A stretch of DNA of 64,000 bases from NCBI GenBank assembly GCA_017545165.1, contig JAFWQQ010000017.1, positions 80,418-144,417 of the forward strand. Reading direction: 5' to 3'. The position numbers and the translations under genes are program-made. This DNA is from Oscillospiraceae bacterium. Its GTDB lineage: Bacteria > Bacillota > Clostridia > Oscillospirales > Oscillospiraceae. The notes beneath the pieces are model-generated. The model made no database searches. It worked only from the letters and a program-made list of their open reading frames with translations, and was not told the origin of the DNA. Positions 33,759 through 44,856 of this stretch are shown here, in pieces. Every line of letters starts with the position of its first letter. The stretch's first letter is position 1.

Positions 33759-35978
33759 TTATACGCCGCAGGCGGCCCGCAGACGCACCCGCAGGGCGCA
33801 GTAGCGCTTGCTGGGCCGGAAGTTGTCCACCATGCGGTCGGCCACGGCGTCGTCCCCCACCAGGATCAGCAGCTCCTTGGCCCGGGTGACAGCGGTATAC
33901 AGCACATCTCTTGTCATGAGCATGGGCGCCCCGGCAGCCAGAGCCAGGATCACCGCCCGGTACTCGCTTCCCTGGGCCTTGTGGACCGTCATGGCCCAGG
34001 CGTGTTCCAGCTCCGGCAGCGCGTCGAAGCCGTACTGGGCGATGCGCCCGTCAAAATCCACGATCAGGTACTCCTCCGCCGGTTCGATCTGCAGGATCCG
34101 TCCGATGTCCCCATTGTAGATGCCCATCCCCACATTGGTATTGTCCTCATTGTGCCAGAGGATGTCGTAATTGTTCCGGATCTGCATGACCCGGTCCCCT
34201 TCCCGGAACACCGCGTCCCCGAAGCTCTTTTCCCGCTTCTCTTTGACCGCGGGGTTCAGCGCCTCCTGCAGGCGTTTGTTGAGGCTCACCGTCCCCAGCT
34301 CCCCCTTGCGGGTGGGGCTGAGTACCTGGATCTCCTCCGGCGGGATATGCATCTTCCCCGGCAGGCGAACAGCGCAGAGCTCCACCACCGTGTCTACGGT
34401 GCTGCCGGCCTGCATACGCCGCAGGCGGAAAAAGTCCCCGGTATTCTCCGAAAAGTCCGGGTGCTGGCCTTTGTTGATCATGTGAGCGTTGCGGACGATG
34501 CGGCTGCCCTCGTTCTGGCGGAAGATCTCCGTCAGACGCACCGTGGGCACCACGCCGCTTCGGATGATGGCAGAAAAGACGTTGCCGGGCCCCACGGAGG
34601 GCAGCTGATCCGCGTCTCCCACCAGGATCAGCCTGCAGCTGGGCGGCAGGGCCTTCAGCAGCGCGTCCATCAGGGGCAGGTCCACCATGGAACACTCGTC
34701 CAGGATCACAGCGTCGCACTCCAGCCGCTGATCTTCGTTTTTGGTAAACACCACATGCTCCCCGTCCTCGTCAAACTTAGCGCCAAGGAGCCGGTGCACC
34801 GTAGCGGCCTCCCGCCCGGTGAGCTCCGTCATCCGCTTGGCGGCCCGGCCGGTGGGCGCGGTGAGCAGGGAACGGATCCCCAGCTGGTCGAACATGGCCA
34901 GGATGGCCCGGATGGAGGTGGTCTTGCCCGTGCCGGGGCCGCCGGTGAGCACCACCACCTGGTTTTCCAGGGCCAGGGCCAGGGTCTGCCGCTGCATCTG
35001 GGCGTAACGGATGTGCTGGCTCTCTTCCAGCCTCCCGATCAGCGCTTCCAGGTCGATCACCTCCCGGAAGCCGCCCCGGCAGAGCTGGGCAAGACGTCTT
35101 GCCGTGTCCGTTTCCGCCTCGTAGAGCTCCGGCAGGTAGCAGGCCCGCTGCCCGGCGATCTCCTCGTAGTGGAGCAGACCGGACTCGATCAGCTCGTCGA
35201 TGCTCTCCTCCACCAGCTCCGGCTCCACCCGGATCAGCTCCGCCGTCACCGCCGTGAGCTTTTCCCGGGGAATGAAGCAGTGGCCGTTGCCCAGGTTATG
35301 CCGCAGCTCAAAGAGCACCGCGGCGTTGATGCGGCTTCGGTTCTGCTCCTCCAGCCCCATGTCCAGGGCCAGCCGGTCCGCCTCGTAGAAGCTGCCGCCG
35401 ATATGGGACGCCGCCAGAATATAGGGATTTTCCCGCAGCAGCTCCAGGGCCTTGTCCCCGTGATATTGATAGAGCCGCATAGCCAGGATGGGCCGCAGCT
35501 CAAAGGAGCAGATAAACTCCATGAGACGCCGAACGCCTACCTGCTGGCGAAAGCTCTTGCACATCTGATTGGCTTTGAGGATACTGATCCCCTTGATGGA
35601 GGCCAGGCTCTGGGGCTCGTTTTCCAGTACGTCCAGGCTCCGCTTGCCGAACTTCTGTACGATCAGGGATGCCGTGGCGGGGCCGATGCCCCGGATGGTG
35701 CCGGAGGCCAGATAGGAGAAGATGGCCGCCTCGTCGGTGGGCATCAGGCGCTGGGCGAATTCCGCCTTGAACTGCCGGCCGTGGACGCTGTGGGTGCTCC
35801 ACTGGCCGCTGGCGAGGAGCGTTTCGCCGGGGGCGGCGAAGGGGATGGTGCCCACCACCGTGACCAGCTCGTCGTTTTCATTCCGCAGCCGCAGGACCGT
35901 ATAGCCGTTTTCCTCGTTTTTATAGATCACAGCGTCCACGCTGCCGCTGAGCTCCGTGAGTTCACGTTCCTGATCCAT
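33759..35978 (-). CDS. recD2: ATP-dependent DNA helicase RecD2
   Basis: RecD2 is a 5'-3' helicase found in bacteria with and without RecBC and aids repair and replication fork recovery. The 739-residue protein has an N-terminal OB-like region, helix-hairpin-helix repeats ([23 protein letters not shown]), Walker [10 protein letters not shown], Walker [10 protein letters not shown], and the C-terminal motif [15 protein letters not shown]. Length matches RecD2. Its start overlaps the uvrA stop by 17 bp, so both repair genes are co-expressed. Confidence 0.95.
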   Translation of the reverse strand: MDQERELTELSGSVDAVIYKNEENGYTVLRLRNENDELVTVVGTIPFAAPGETLLASGQWSTHSVHGRQFKAEFAQRLMPTDEAAIFSYLASGTIRGIGPATASLIVQKFGKRSLDVLENEPQSLASIKGISILKANQMCKSFRQQVGVRRLMEFICSFELRPILAMRLYQYHGDKALELLRENPYILAASHIGGSFYEADRLALDMGLEEQNRSRINAAVLFELRHNLGNGHCFIPREKLTAVTAELIRVEPELVEESIDELIESGLLHYEEIAGQRACYLPELYEAETDTARRLAQLCRGGFREVIDLEALIGRLEESQHIRYAQMQRQTLALALENQVVVLTGGPGTGKTTSIRAILAMFDQLGIRSLLTAPTGRAAKRMTELTGREAATVHRLLGAKFDEDGEHVVFTKNEDQRLECDAVILDECSMVDLPLMDALLKALPPSCRLILVGDADQLPSVGPGNVFSAIIRSGVVPTVRLTEIFRQNEGSRIVRNAHMINKGQHPDFSENTGDFFRLRRMQAGSTVDTVVELCAVRLPGKMHIPPEEIQVLSPTRKGELGTVSLNKRLQEALNPAVKEKREKSFGDAVFREGDRVMQIRNNYDILWHNEDNTNVGMGIYNGDIGRILQIEPAEEYLIVDFDGRIAQYGFDALPELEHAWAMTVHKAQGSEYRAVILALAAGAPMLMTRDVLYTAVTRAKELLILVGDDAVADRMVDNFRPSKRYCALRVRLRAACGV

Positions 35979-38823
35979 TGCCCCGCTCCTTTTCCGCCGT
36001 CTCCAGCAGCGGCTTCAAAAACTGGCCGGTGAAGCTTGCCTCGCAGGCGGCGCAGTCCTCCGGCGTCCCGGCAAAGACCAGGGTGCCGCCCTCGTCGCCG
36101 CCCTCAGGCCCCAGGTCGATGATATGGTCCGCCACCTTGATCACGTCCAGGTTGTGCTCTATGACCACCACGGTGTTGCCCGCGTCGGTGAGTCGGTTAA
36201 GGATATCGATGAGCTTATGTACATCAGCCACGTGCAGACCGGTGGTAGGCTCGTCCAGCACATAGACGGTGCTGCCGGTGCTGCGCTTACTCAGCTCCGT
36301 GGCCAGCTTCACCCGCTGGGCCTCGCCGCCGGAGAGGGTGGTGCTGGACTGGCCCAGCTTGATATATCCCAGCCCCACGTCGTAGAGGGTCTGGATCTTG
36401 TTCAGGATCCGCTGCTGGTTTGCGAAGAAGGAGCAGGCCTCCTCCACCGTCATCTCCAGCACGTCCGCGATGTTCTTGCCCTTGTAGCGCACCTCCAGGG
36501 TCTCCCGATTGTAGCGCTTGCCGCTGCAGACGTCACAGGGCACGTATACGTCTGGCAGAAAGTGCATCTCGATCTTCACCAGACCGTCGCCGGAGCAGGC
36601 CTCGCAGCGGCCGCCTTTTACGTTGAAGGAGAAGCGGCCCTGGCCGTAGCCCCGGAGTCTGGCATCCTGGGTGGAGGCAAAGAGATCCCGGATCTCATTG
36701 AAGGCGCCGGTGTAGGTGGCCGGATTGGAGCGGGGCGTGCGGCCGATGGGGCTCTGGTCCAGGGCGATGACCTTGTCCACCGCCTCCATGCCCTCGATGG
36801 CCTCGCATTTCCCGGGCCGCAGCTTGCTGCGGTTCTTCTCCACCGCCAGGGTCTTGTACAGGATCTCGTTGATGAGGGAGGATTTTCCGCTGCCGGATAC
36901 GCCGGTAACGCATATGAGCTTCCCCAGAGGGATCTCCACGTCGATCTTTTTCAGATTGTTCTCCGCCGCGCCGCGGATCCAAAGGCTTTTGCCGTTCCCC
37001 TTCCGCCGCTTGCCGGGAATGGGGATGTGCTTCTTGCCGCTGAGGTACTGGCCTGTCACGGATTCCGGACAGGCGCAGATGTCCGCAAGACTGCCTGCCG
37101 CGACCACCTGCCCGCCGTTGAGCCCGGCGCCGGGACCGATGTCCACCACGTAGTCCGCAGCGCGCATGGTCTCCTCGTCGTGCTCCACCACGATCAGGGT
37201 GTTGCCCAGGTCCCGCAGCTGCCGCAGGGTTTTCAGGAGCTTGGCGTTGTCCCGCTGGTGCAGGCCGATGCTGGGCTCGTCCAGGATATACAGCACGCCC
37301 ATCAGGCTGGAGCCGATCTGGGTCGCCAGGCGGATGCGCTGGCTCTCTCCGCCGGAGAGGGTAGCAGCGGTCCTGGCCAGGGTCAGGTAGCCCAGACCCA
37401 CGCTCTGCAGAAAGCCCAGCCGCGCCCGGATCTCCTTCAGGATCTGGGCGGCGATGAGCTGCTCCTTCTCCGTCAGTTCCAGAGCGTTGACAAATTTGAG
37501 CGCGTTATCAACAGAGAGCTCCGTGAAGGCGGCGATGCTCATGCCGCCCACGGTCACGGCCAGGGCGGACTTTTTGAGCCTCTTGCCGCCGCACTCCGGG
37601 CAGGGGGTCTCGGACATGCATTCTTCGATATCAGCCCGCATGGAGGGGCTTTGGGTCTCCCGATAGCGGCGCTCCAGATTGTTGATGATGCCCTCGAACT
37701 CCCGCCGGATCACGCCGAAGCCCTCGGCCTTCTCGTAGCGAAGCTGCAGGGGCTCCCCCCGGGTGCCGTAGAGGATGGCGTCCAGCCCCTCCTTGGGGAT
37801 CTCCCTGATGGGATCGGAGAGCTTGAAGTGATATCGCTTTGCGATAGCGTCAAAATACATCTTGGAGATGGTGTCTCCCCGGACGTTGCCCCAGCCGCTG
37901 GCGCTGATGCCCCCGTCCAAAATGCTGAGATTGGGGTTGGGGATGATGAGCTCCGGGTCGATGAGCATCTGCATGCCCAGGCCCGTGCACTTGGGGCAGG
38001 CCCCGTGGGGATTGTTGAAGGAGAAGAGCCGCGGCGTCAGCTCCTCGATGGAGATGCCGCAGTGCTCGCAGGCGTAGTTCTGGGAAAAGGCGATCTGCCT
38101 GTCCTCGCCCACCAGGTCGATCAGCAGCAGGCCCCCGGCCAGGGACAGGGCCGTCTCCGCCGAGTCCGTCAGCCGGCGGGAGATCTCAGGCTTTATGACC
38201 AGCCGGTCCACCACGATCTCGATGTCGTGCTTTTTATTCTTTTCCAGCTTGATCTCTTCCGAGAGATCGTAGGCGATGCCGTCGACCCGGGCGCGGACGT
38301 AGCCGGACTTCTTGGCGTCCTCCAGCACCTTCACGTGCTCGCCCTTTTTCCCCCGGATCACCGGGGCCAGGATCTGGATCCGGCTCCCCTGTGGCAGGGC
38401 CATGATCTGATCCACGATCTGGTCGATGGTCTGCTGCCGGATCTCCCGGCCGCACTTGGGGCAGTGGGGCACGCCGACGCGGGCCCAGAGCAGACGCAGA
38501 TAGTCGTAGATCTCCGTCACCGTTCCCACAGTGGAGCGCGGGTTTCGGGAGGTGGTCTTCTGGTCGATGGAGATCGCCGGCGACAGGCCGTCGATATAAT
38601 CCACGTCCGGCTTGTCCATCTGGCCCAGGAACATCCGGGCATAGGAACTGAGGCTTTCCACATAGCGGCGCTGCCCCTCGGCATAGATGGTGTCAAAGGC
38701 CAGGCTGGACTTGCCGCTGCCGGAGAGACCGGTGACGACCACCAGCTTGTCCCTTGGGATAACCAGGTCGATATTTTTCAGATTATTCTCGCGTGCGCCC
38801 TTGATGGTGATGAATTCCTGCAT
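35962..38823 (-). CDS. uvrA: Excinuclease ABC subunit A
   Basis: UvrA is the damage sensor of nucleotide excision repair. The 953-residue protein has two ABC ATPase modules with Walker [10 protein letters not shown] and GVSGSGKSS, two LSGGE signatures ([13 protein letters not shown] and [13 protein letters not shown]), and zinc-finger cysteines CEHCG/CPKC, CPECGG and [14 protein letters not shown]. The ATG 38821-38823 follows AGGAG; a longer in-frame extension would reach past the promoter. The leader holds a GGAG-N7-CTCC palindrome like the lexA operators. Confidence 0.97.
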   Translation of the reverse strand: MQEFITIKGARENNLKNIDLVIPRDKLVVVTGLSGSGKSSLAFDTIYAEGQRRYVESLSSYARMFLGQMDKPDVDYIDGLSPAISIDQKTTSRNPRSTVGTVTEIYDYLRLLWARVGVPHCPKCGREIRQQTIDQIVDQIMALPQGSRIQILAPVIRGKKGEHVKVLEDAKKSGYVRARVDGIAYDLSEEIKLEKNKKHDIEIVVDRLVIKPEISRRLTDSAETALSLAGGLLLIDLVGEDRQIAFSQNYACEHCGISIEELTPRLFSFNNPHGACPKCTGLGMQMLIDPELIIPNPNLSILDGGISASGWGNVRGDTISKMYFDAIAKRYHFKLSDPIREIPKEGLDAILYGTRGEPLQLRYEKAEGFGVIRREFEGIINNLERRYRETQSPSMRADIEECMSETPCPECGGKRLKKSALAVTVGGMSIAAFTELSVDNALKFVNALELTEKEQLIAAQILKEIRARLGFLQSVGLGYLTLARTAATLSGGESQRIRLATQIGSSLMGVLYILDEPSIGLHQRDNAKLLKTLRQLRDLGNTLIVVEHDEETMRAADYVVDIGPGAGLNGGQVVAAGSLADICACPESVTGQYLSGKKHIPIPGKRRKGNGKSLWIRGAAENNLKKIDVEIPLGKLICVTGVSGSGKSSLINEILYKTLAVEKNRSKLRPGKCEAIEGMEAVDKVIALDQSPIGRTPRSNPATYTGAFNEIRDLFASTQDARLRGYGQGRFSFNVKGGRCEACSGDGLVKIEMHFLPDVYVPCDVCSGKRYNRETLEVRYKGKNIADVLEMTVEEACSFFANQQRILNKIQTLYDVGLGYIKLGQSSTTLSGGEAQRVKLATELSKRSTGSTVYVLDEPTTGLHVADVHKLIDILNRLTDAGNTVVVIEHNLDVIKVADHIIDLGPEGGDEGGTLVFAGTPEDCAACEASFTGQFLKPLLETAEKERGNGSGT

Positions 38824-38842
38824 GTTCTGCTCCTGCTTCCTC

Positions 38843-38857
38843 GGAGTTTCCCGCTCC
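38843..38857. promoter_or_regulatory. Putative LexA operator in the uvrA leader
   Basis: GGAGTTTCCCGCTCC, within a 6-bp-arm palindrome TCGGAG-N7-CTCCGA, lies about 40 bp downstream of the uvrA -10 box. It matches the GGAG-N7-CTCC pattern at the lexA promoter. Confidence 0.5.
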
Positions 38858-38895
38858 GATCCGGTAAAGGCCTGCTGTGGATTGTTAACTATTTT

Positions 38896-38924
38896 ATTAT
38901 ACTCTTTTTCACGCTGCATTTCAA
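38896..38924 (-). promoter_or_regulatory. Sigma-A promoter of uvrA
   Basis: On the minus strand TTGAAA (38919-38924) is 17 bp from TATAAT (38896-38901). Confidence 0.85.
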
Positions 38925-38969
38925 CAGGAATCGGAAAAGCAAAATCCCGCCGGGAAAGGCGGGACAGGC

Positions 38970-38998
38970 TTGCTTTTGCGCCGCGCTTGTTGTAAAAT
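38970..38998 (+). promoter_or_regulatory. Probable hutH promoter
   Basis: TTGCTT (38970-38975) is 17 bp from TAAAAT (38993-38998). Confidence 0.6.
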
Positions 38999-39064
38999 AG
39001 ATAAGCTGAATTGATGCTGCGGAACAAAGCATCATATTGAAAAGGAAAAGAGGAAACTGGCCTT

Positions 39065-40630
39065 ATGGAGCATGCAAAAACCATCTCTCTGGTGTCCCTG
39101 GACGGGCATTCTCTCACGCTGGACAGCTTTGTGGCCGTGGCCCGCTTCGGCGCCCGGGTGGAGCTGACGGACCAGGCCCGCGAAGCCATCCAAAAATCCC
39201 GGGAGCTGGCGGAGAAGATCATGCGGGAGCACCGCGTGGCCTACGGCATCACCACCGGCTTCGGCGATTTTGCCAAGGTGGCCGTGCCCGATGAGATGAG
39301 CAGCCAGCTGTCTACCAATCTGATCCTGAGTCATTGCGTGGGCACCGGCGAGCCCTATAGCGAAGAGGTCGTCCGCGGGATGATGCTGCTGCGTGCAAAC
39401 GCCCTCTGCGTGGGCGTCAGCGGCGTGCGGCTCGTGCTGGTGGAGCGGCTGGTAGAGCTTCTGAACAGGCGCGTGACCCCCTGGGTGCCTCAGAAGGGCT
39501 CTCTAGGCGCCTCCGGCGATCTGGCCCCCCTCTCTCATATGGGTCTGGTGCTGCTGGGCCTGGGCCAGGCTTATTACGAAGGAGAACTCCTCCCCGGCGC
39601 GGAGGCCCTGAAAAGAGCCGGGATCGAGCCTTTGGAGACTCTGGTCAGCAAGGAGGGCCTTGGCATCACTAACGGCACCTGCGCCATGACCAGCGTGGGC
39701 GCCCTGAATCTCTACGATACCATCCGCGCCGCCCGCCTGGCGGACCTGATCGGCTCCATGACGCTGACGGCGCTGACCGGCCAGCTCAACGCCTTCGATC
39801 CTCGGGTCCACGCGGTACGGGGCCAGGAGGGACAGAAGCGGGTGGCAAAGAACATCCGCCTGCTTACCGAGGGCTCCGAGATCCTGAAAAACGCCCAGGG
39901 CGACCGGGTGCAGGACGCCTATGCCCTGCGCTGCATGCCCCAGGTCCACGGCGCCGTGCGGGACGCGCTGGCCTTCATCAAGTCCCGGGTGGATATCGAG
40001 CTCAACGCTGTGACGGACAATCCCCTCATGTTCCTGGAGGACGAGGCCGTCATCTCCGGCGGCAACTTCCACGGGGAGCCCATGGCCCTGCCCTTTGACT
40101 TCCTGGGCATCGCCTGCTCGGAGCTGGCCGGCATTTCCGAGCGCCGCACCGAGCGCATGGTGAACGCCGCCCTCTCCAATGGCCTGACCCCGTTTCTCAC
40201 CACCGAGGGCGGCGTCAACAGCGGCTATATGATCGTGCAGTACTCCGCCGCCTCCATGGCCTCGGAGAACAAGGTCCTGGCCCACCCCGCCAGCGTGGAC
40301 TCCATCCCCTCCTCCGCCAATCAGGAGGATTTTGTGTCCATGGGCACCACCGCGGCCCGCAAGTCCGGGCAGATCCTGGAGAACACCCGCTCCGTCCTGG
40401 CCTACGAGCTGCTCACCGCCTGCCAGGCAGTGGATATCCGCCGCAGGCTCGGCACCCACGGGCGGGGCCTCTCCCCTGTCCATGAGGCTGTCTTCGCCCA
40501 CGTGCGGGAGAAGGTGCCCTTCATGGAGACAGACCGGGAGCTCTGGCCGGATATCGTGCAGGTGGAGCGCATGGTCCGCTCCGGCGAGCTGCTGGACATC
40601 GCGGAGGAGCTGGTCCCCGAGTTTGAATAA
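39065..40630 (+). CDS. hutH: Histidine ammonia-lyase
   Basis: HutH removes ammonia from histidine to give urocanate. The 521-residue protein has the MIO-forming triad A149-S150-G151 in [16 protein letters not shown], the YGITTGFG segment, and the conserved FHGEP and EQDFVS-like (ANQEDFVS) parts of the active site. The ATG 39065-39067 follows GAGGAAAC. The other hut genes lie beyond a 13-kb inserted element; before insertion hutH and fhs would have been convergent neighbours. Confidence 0.96.
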   Translation: MEHAKTISLVSLDGHSLTLDSFVAVARFGARVELTDQAREAIQKSRELAEKIMREHRVAYGITTGFGDFAKVAVPDEMSSQLSTNLILSHCVGTGEPYSEEVVRGMMLLRANALCVGVSGVRLVLVERLVELLNRRVTPWVPQKGSLGASGDLAPLSHMGLVLLGLGQAYYEGELLPGAEALKRAGIEPLETLVSKEGLGITNGTCAMTSVGALNLYDTIRAARLADLIGSMTLTALTGQLNAFDPRVHAVRGQEGQKRVAKNIRLLTEGSEILKNAQGDRVQDAYALRCMPQVHGAVRDALAFIKSRVDIELNAVTDNPLMFLEDEAVISGGNFHGEPMALPFDFLGIACSELAGISERRTERMVNAALSNGLTPFLTTEGGVNSGYMIVQYSAASMASENKVLAHPASVDSIPSSANQEDFVSMGTTAARKSGQILENTRSVLAYELLTACQAVDIRRRLGTHGRGLSPVHEAVFAHVREKVPFMETDRELWPDIVQVERMVRSGELLDIAEELVPEFE

Positions 40631-40635
40631 GATCC

Positions 40636-40677
40636 TTCAACAAAAAAGGAGCTGCGTTTGTCCCTGCGGATTAGGGA
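40636..40677. other. attL of the integrated element (left junction)
   Basis: The host half is TTCAACAAAAAAGGAGCTGC (40636-40655), the left arm of a former terminator just after hutH. The TTTG core is at 40657-40660, and the element half ends in GCGGATTAGGGA (to 40677). The host half is the exact reverse complement of 53824-53843, and the element half mirrors 53802-53813 at 11 of 12 positions. Confidence 0.82.
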
Positions 40678-40700
40678 GCATTTGATCCACAAAAAAGAAT

Positions 40701-42474
<1,774 letters not shown>

Positions 42475-42481
42475 TTATTTC

Positions 42482-42676
42482 TCAGCTTGCCTTCGAGTTT
42501 TCGGAAAGGAGACGCTGGGGCGATGCATTGTCCAGGATGAGCCGTTTGAGCTTCTGGCAGGCTGTCTCGCTGGCATGATCGCTCTGCACGGATATAACGG
42601 TAAAGGCCGTGTTGCCGATGGTCATCTGAGCCACGCAGCACGGCCTTCCCTGGTAAGTAGACTGTATATGTTCCAT
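42482..42676 (-). CDS. TnpW-like small transposon protein
   Basis: This 64-residue protein has the pattern of the TnpW family (TIGNTAFTVISV...ETACQKLKRLILDN), small proteins found next to serine recombinases in Clostridia elements; their role is not established. It lies 76 bp upstream of the recombinase on the same strand. The ATG 42674-42676 follows GGAG by six bases. Confidence 0.75.
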   Translation of the reverse strand: MEHIQSTYQGRPCCVAQMTIGNTAFTVISVQSDHASETACQKLKRLILDNASPQRLLSENSKAS

Positions 42677-42774
42677 AGAGTTCTCCGTAGCCCCGGGGGG
42701 CGGGTCAAATCTCTACGCCTTTTTTACCTGGAGACCGACGGCCCCCTTCACGCGTAAAAAAAGCGAATTCAAAA

Positions 42775-42786
42775 GGGTATATACCC
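42775..42786. repeat. Palindrome GGGTATATACCC with flanking TTCAAAAG repeats
   Basis: The 12-bp perfect palindrome is flanked by two direct copies of TTCAAAAG (about 42767 and 42791). It lies upstream of the TnpW-like and recombinase genes and could be an operator. Confidence 0.5.
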
Positions 42787-42798
42787 CCTATTCAAAAG

Positions 42799-42838
42799 TG
42801 GGGCAGCCGGGAAGAACCGAACAGGCCCGACTGCCCCA
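42799..42838 (-). terminator. Probable terminator after the capsid gene
   Basis: TGGGGCAG and CTGCCCCA form an outer stem with an inner GGG/CCC pairing. On the minus strand it is followed by CTTTTG, a weak U-tract. Confidence 0.55.
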
Positions 42839-42880
42839 TGAGCAAACGCGGGAAGGAGGTGACCCCGCGGCCTCAGGGAA

Positions 42881-43819
42881 TTATGCGGATGTGATCTGAA
42901 GCGCTTTCACAGCCTCGCGGCGGATCAGCCTGCCGTCGATGAATTCGAACGCCAGGTAGCCGATCTGCCCTTTCAGAGCGAACAGTTCCTTGAGCGTCCT
43001 CACCGTCACAGGGCTGCGCTTGACGATCCAGTAGTATCTGAAGTCTCCGAAAAGAATCGGCTTGTCTCCCGGTTCGGCATTCGGCATGTATTCCGAGATC
43101 ATGACAGGTTTGCCCATGATCGTGTCGTCGCTGCCGCGCCAGAGGTAGTTTCCGGCATCGTCTTTCAGCTTCTTCAGGGCATGGGCGGTCTCATCATTCA
43201 TGAGCCAGACGCCGTTCTTGCGGTACTCCGGCTTGACAGAGAAGTACTGATCGATCACAGCGTCATAGCTGAGAGCGTCAGCGGCAGCCCCGATCTCCGC
43301 ACCTTCCTCGTTATGCAGCAGGCCATAGGGCTCATCGACACCGGTGCCGGAGATGAAACCCTTATCCTCTGTCCTGGCAAAGGCCTTGGCCAGACGCCTG
43401 GTAAGGTAGCCTTCCAGGTCGAAAGCGGTGTCGGAGACGAAGTCCATCGGAAGCCGGAGCAGCGTGGTCAGCTTGTGCCTGCCGATCAGGAGCCGCGTGA
43501 AATCGTTGATCACGTCTTTCACATTGATAGATCCGTTTTCCGGCACGAACTCCGCTACATCGTCAGACAGCGCCGCCCAGACACCGACCGATCCGCTGTA
43601 ATGACAGAGGACCGTGCTGATCTGCCGCATGACGCTCTCCCGGGTGACGGCTTTCTCATAACTGCCGCCCGCGCTGTTGGGCAGAGCATAGGCTCCGGTA
43701 TCTGCTGTGCGGCCTTCCGCCAGCTTCTGCTCGGCGGTTTTATCGCCGCGCATAAGGTTCCAGAACGTGCGGTCGTATTCGGGCTGACCGCAGTCTGTAA
43801 TGAGTTTTCTGTAATCCAT
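42881..43819 (-). CDS. HK97-fold phage major capsid protein
   Basis: The 312-residue protein matches tailed-phage major capsid proteins: an N-terminal TFWNLMRG region, then DFTRLLIGRHKLTTLLRLPMDFVSD, the A-domain pattern EDKGFISGTGVDEPYGLL, the WLMNDETAHALKKLKDDAGNYLW segment, and the C-terminal GDFRYYWIVKRSPVTVRTLKE strand pair. The usual scaffold-like N-terminal delta domain is absent. No portal, terminase, protease or tail gene lies in the element, so it could make shells only with helper-phage or unknown functions. AAGGAGGG precedes the ATG. Whether it is a satellite capsid or a repurposed shell is open. Confidence 0.9.
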   Translation of the reverse strand: MDYRKLITDCGQPEYDRTFWNLMRGDKTAEQKLAEGRTADTGAYALPNSAGGSYEKAVTRESVMRQISTVLCHYSGSVGVWAALSDDVAEFVPENGSINVKDVINDFTRLLIGRHKLTTLLRLPMDFVSDTAFDLEGYLTRRLAKAFARTEDKGFISGTGVDEPYGLLHNEEGAEIGAAADALSYDAVIDQYFSVKPEYRKNGVWLMNDETAHALKKLKDDAGNYLWRGSDDTIMGKPVMISEYMPNAEPGDKPILFGDFRYYWIVKRSPVTVRTLKELFALKGQIGYLAFEFIDGRLIRREAVKALQITSA

Positions 43820-43831
43820 GGTTTTCCCTCC

Positions 43832-44137
43832 TTAGTGTTTGTCACAGACCTGGCACTTGTAGAGGCCGTGGTCGTAAGCGTCCAGGGGTCTGCCGCAGAG
43901 CCGCAGCTGACTGGTGCATCGCGGGCAGCCGATATCGTATTCGAGGGTATCCTCGAAACGAGTCGGCTCTTTGGTGTGGAGGCGGTAGCGGTACTTGTGA
44001 TGTCCGTCGCTTCCATCAACAACATGCTCGAGCAGACTCATGTCACGGGTCTCTTTGACATAATCAGCGGTGTTCGATGTAGATACGGGCGCGAGGTATT
44101 TTCCCTTCTCAGGGACGATAAGCGGGTAAGCGTTCAT
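43832..44137 (-). CDS. Small zinc-ribbon protein of the element
   Basis: This 101-residue protein has two CxxC pairs, GCPRCTSQL and KCQVCDKH at its C-terminus, which would form a zinc ribbon. The N-terminal part (MNAYPLIVPEKGKYLAPVST) resembles no known domain. The ATG 44135-44137 follows GGAGAGAAGAAA; an earlier in-frame start adds ten residues overlapping the next gene. It is 12 bp upstream of the capsid gene and overlaps the preceding zinc-ribbon gene by four bases. Role unknown. Confidence 0.75.
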   Translation of the reverse strand: MNAYPLIVPEKGKYLAPVSTSNTADYVKETRDMSLLEHVVDGSDGHHKYRYRLHTKEPTRFEDTLEYDIGCPRCTSQLRLCGRPLDAYDHGLYKCQVCDKH

Positions 44138-44445
44138 TTTCTTCTCTCCTTCTCTTTTCGAGTACATTTGTCGCAGGCGTAGAGAAAGTATCTCTTTCCG
44201 TCTACATTGGATGAAATGGGACTGAGGATCCCACCGCAGTAAGGGCAGTGGATCCTGAACCGGGACACGGTATCCCGGGACTGGGGCTTTGCCGCGCAGA
44301 GCCGGAAATAATGAGGGACGACCTCCTCCAGCCAGAAGCGGTGATGCGCCTGGATGGAATCGAGATCGCCCGTTGGAAGAAAGCCCTGCTTTTCAAAGCC
44401 GTCAGTATCCATGTCAATAAGCGGATAGTATCGGATGTATTCCAT
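44134..44445 (-). CDS. Second small zinc-ribbon protein of the element
   Basis: This 103-residue protein has an aromatic N-terminal half (MEYIRYYPLIDMD, ...RFWLEEVVPHYFRLC) and a zinc ribbon made by HCPYCGG and ACDKCTRK. The ATG 44443-44445 overlaps the stop of the preceding gene (TAATG arrangement), and longer frames lie inside that gene. Role unknown. Confidence 0.75.
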   Translation of the reverse strand: MEYIRYYPLIDMDTDGFEKQGFLPTGDLDSIQAHHRFWLEEVVPHYFRLCAAKPQSRDTVSRFRIHCPYCGGILSPISSNVDGKRYFLYACDKCTRKEKERRK

Positions 44446-44717
44446 TAGCTGTCCACCTGGTCTTTCACAAGCTGGAAGCCCCTGCTGTTGCAGAACTCCA
44501 CAGCCTCCGCGAAGGAACGGAAGAAGACCTGGGAAAAGCCGTACACGACTTTCCATCTAAGCGGGTCGGTCCGTTTGCTCTCCATGATGATTACGGGGTT
44601 CTTCTTCCCGTCCGTTCTCAGCTGAACACCGTCGTACCGGTGATCACTGAAATCCTCTGCTCTCATAAATCTGCGGGCTTCAGCATCGCTGCTGACTCCG
44701 ATGGGGATAAATTTCAT
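44445..44717 (-). CDS. Unknown 90-residue element protein
   Basis: This protein is soluble and probably alpha/beta, with SSDAEARRFMRAEDF near the start and SQVFFRSFAEAVEFCNSRGFQLV at the end. No family was recognised. GAAAGGAG precedes the ATG, and translational coupling to the next two genes is likely from the overlapping ends. Confidence 0.7.
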   Translation of the reverse strand: MKFIPIGVSSDAEARRFMRAEDFSDHRYDGVQLRTDGKKNPVIIMESKRTDPLRWKVVYGFSQVFFRSFAEAVEFCNSRGFQLVKDQVDS

Positions 44718-44753
44718 GCTGTCGTTTCTCCTTTCTTCATCTGGATGGGGGCA

Positions 44754-44852
44754 TGTCAGTCCCGACAGTCATTTCCTAAAACCCTCTATAGAGATATTTT
44801 TTCGGATTTTGGCCCTATAATGGGTTTTATAGAATGACTGACCAGACTGACA
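44754..44852. repeat. Long imperfect inverted repeat below the primase-helicase gene
   Basis: The left arm from TGTCAGTC (44754) and the right arm ending GACTGACA (44852) match over about 38 positions in blocks TGTCAGTC, CAGTCATT, TAAAACCC and TATAG. The A/T-rich centre lies near 44794-44814. On the minus strand this transcript segment lies directly after the helicase gene. It may be a large terminator, a processing hairpin or a protein-binding site. Confidence 0.7.
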
Positions 44853-44856
44853 CATC

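Noticed and set aside
32343-39000. Very long plus-strand open frames antisense to DUF2974, recD2 and uvrA
   Set aside because: They are low-complexity, His/Gln/Leu-rich translations typical of antisense frames in high-GC genes; uvrA and recD2 are unambiguous on the minus strand.
42881-43819. Encapsulin nanocompartment shell
   Set aside because: The N-terminal and A-domain patterns fit phage capsids, no cargo protein with a targeting peptide is adjacent, and the context is a mobile element.
44754-44852. A riboswitch
   Set aside because: It lies downstream of the helicase gene, shows a simple long stem, and lacks conserved motifs of any known class that I recognise.
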